Below are positions 6,330 to 7,188 of a DNA stretch of 7,188 nt, one piece after another. The notes under the pieces are model-generated. The model saw only the letters and a program-made list of their open reading frames with translations. It was not told where the DNA came from and ran no database searches. The DNA comes from JALOAT01 sp041687015 (GTDB lineage Bacteria; Pseudomonadota; Gammaproteobacteria; Thiohalomonadales; Thiohalomonadaceae). The translations under genes and the position numbers were made by a program. The stretch is taken from contig JAWLCT010000079.1 of the NCBI GenBank assembly GCA_041687015.1, forward strand, positions 1-7,188, written 5' to 3'. Each line of letters begins with the position of its first letter. The stretch's first letter is position 1.

Positions 6330-6351
6330 TGTCCGGACATTTTTTCGGACA
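6330..6351. promoter_or_regulatory. Palindrome and half-site before the fic remnant, candidate operator
   Basis: TGTCCGGACA (6330-6339) is a perfect 10-bp palindrome, and the half-site CGGACA (6346-6351) repeats its right arm 12 bases on. The pair ends 5 bases before the fic ATG. A weak promoter, TTGGTC (6302-6307), 17 bases, CATACT (6325-6330), would start transcription inside the palindrome, as expected for a repressor site. Many Fic proteins carry a C-terminal winged-helix domain, so autoregulation is possible; this is inference. Confidence 0.45.
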
Positions 6352-6356
6352 AAGCG

Positions 6357-7020
6357 ATGGTCCCCTTTCCCGACATCCCCCCGCTGCGCCTGGAGACCGT
6401 CCGGTCCGGCCCCTTCAGCTTGCAGGCGGGCCTGGATCACGCCTCCATCGAAGCCCTGCTCCTGCGCGTGGGTGACGCACACGCGCGCTTTCGCAGCTCG
6501 CCCCTCTCCCAGGTCGCCGGCCGCCTGGAAAAGGAAGTGGTGATCAGCAGCATCTTCGGCACCAACAGCATCGAAGGCGGGGCGCTTAGCGAAAACGAGA
6601 CTCAACTCGCTCTCGAACTCAATCCAGCCCAGGTGCAGGACATCGAGCAGCGGCGCGCGGTCAACCTCAAGGCGGACTAGACCTTTCCCGCGAGGCCGCC
6701 AACACTGCTCATTGGCAACCGGACCTCGCCTTCATTCTTCGCATTCACGAGGCCATCACGGCACAACTTCCCCACGAGTACAACCGGCCCGGCGCCTTGC
6801 GCGACAACCCCAAGGGCATCACTACCTACGTGGGTGACGAAGCTCACGGCGGGCGCTACAAGCCCGGCAGGCGCTACAAGCCGCCCCAGTCCGGCAAGGG
6901 CATTCGCCAGTTGCCTGATGCCCTCATTGCATGGAATGCCGATCTCAAAGTACGCGGTGTTCCGGTGCTCATTCGCGCGCCCCTCGTGCACTACTACTAC
7001 GAACTGATCCATCCCTTTTG
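6357..7020 (+). pseudogene. Fic family (AMP-transferase type) pseudogene
   Basis: N-terminal remnant of a Fic protein, an enzyme family that usually transfers AMP to target proteins. The first frame (6357-6677) gives a Fic N-terminal domain with TNSIEG at residues 69-74, matching the (S/T)xxxE(G/N) inhibitory-helix motif. The frame then breaks. At 6677-6682 the text CTAGAC stands where an intact gene should read Tyr-Asp, consistent with loss of one base and creating the TAG at 6678. The second frame (6680-7020) resumes in register: DLSREAAN, LAFILRIHEAIT, NRPGALRDNPKGITTYVGDE, APLVHYYYELIHPF. An 18-bp in-frame duplication (6852-6882) gives RYKPGRRYKP. The catalytic HPFxxGNGR motif is cut after HPF by the hairpin element at 7026, and no later Fic sequence follows. 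The start has no clear Shine-Dalgarno. Three separate lesions make a sequencing error an incomplete explanation. Confidence 0.92.
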
Positions 7021-7025
7021 CGCGG

Positions 7026-7134
7026 GACCAGTGGGGTCAGAGTCAATTGAAATCGGACGGCGCTATCCAAGGTTCTCCGATCAACGGACTCTGACCCCAC
7101 TGGTCGCGATCAATTTACTCTGACCCCACTGGTC
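7026..7134. mobile_element. Hairpin repeat element inserted in the fic catalytic motif
   Basis: GACCAGTGGGGTCAGAGTC (7026-7044) and its exact reverse complement (7087-7105) form a 19-bp perfect inverted repeat. A second stem lies inside it: ATCGGA (7052-7057) with TCCGAT (7076-7081). A further direct copy of the right arm, ACTCTGACCCCACTGGTC, is at 7117-7134. TGGGGTCAGAGT / ACTCTGACCCC sequences are, to my recollection, found at the ends of IS200-like tyrosine-transposase (RAYT-type) elements in gammaproteobacteria. With no transposase here, this would be a non-autonomous or remnant copy. It starts 6 bases after the last Fic codon (HPF). After it, 7135-7188 shows no recognisable gene. Confidence 0.65.
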
Positions 7135-7188
7135 GACCGCGATGGTCCGGAGCTATGGCCTAACGCCTCGAGACGGTGCAATATCCTC

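Noticed and set aside
6797..7123. Open frame from 6797 as a separate gene
   Set aside because: It is the second frame of the broken fic gene, running on into the hairpin element; the tail after HPF has no Fic similarity.

Overview
The window carries part of a chromosomal Calvin-cycle (cbb) cluster, followed by a decayed accessory gene. All genes are on the + strand. DNA is GC-rich with GC-rich third codon positions. A form I RuBisCO small subunit, cbbQ-cbbO activase genes and a form II RuBisCO lie together, which points to a proteobacterial chemolithoautotroph, most likely a sulfur- or iron-oxidising gammaproteobacterium (a betaproteobacterium such as a Thiobacillus relative is possible). The REP families in the gaps fit that. 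The genus cannot be named from this sequence alone.

Layout. (1) 2-235: 3' part of cbbS; cbbL should lie just upstream. (2) 232-554: tandem array of inverted REP pairs that begins inside the cbbS stop codon and fills most of the cbbS-cbbQ gap. (3) 580-1407: cbbQ, MoxR-type AAA+ ATPase. (4) about 1409-1577: MITE-like inverted-repeat segment with 9-bp tandem repeats, ending at the cbbO start codon. (5) 1578-3914: cbbO, vWA adaptor of the activase. (6) 3915-4103: a REP-like sequence, a 16-bp perfect palindrome and a good sigma70-type promoter. (7) 4104-4517: a 137-aa basic protein that I do not recognise. (8) 4514-4671: a LysR/CbbR-like operator-promoter region and a second, inverted REP-like sequence in the cbbM leader. 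(9) 4672-6063: cbbM, intact form II RuBisCO, closed by a strong intrinsic terminator at 6091-6121. (10) 6064-6356: no gene; apart from the terminator, only an operator-like palindrome at its end. (11) 6357-7020: a fic pseudogene, frameshifted, with an internal duplication and cut off at its catalytic motif by a hairpin repeat element (7026-7134). (12) 7135-7188: nothing recognisable.

How it works together: CbbL/CbbS (form I) and CbbM (form II) both fix CO2 onto ribulose-1,5-bisphosphate and differ in CO2/O2 preference. CbbQ and CbbO form an ATP-driven activase that removes inhibitory sugar phosphates from RuBisCO. Only one cbbQO pair is visible, placed behind the form I genes, and a terminator follows cbbM directly. 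The small unknown gene sits between the form I/activase block and cbbM with what look like its own control sites. Every gap from cbbS to cbbM contains a repeat, and the fic remnant is broken by another one.
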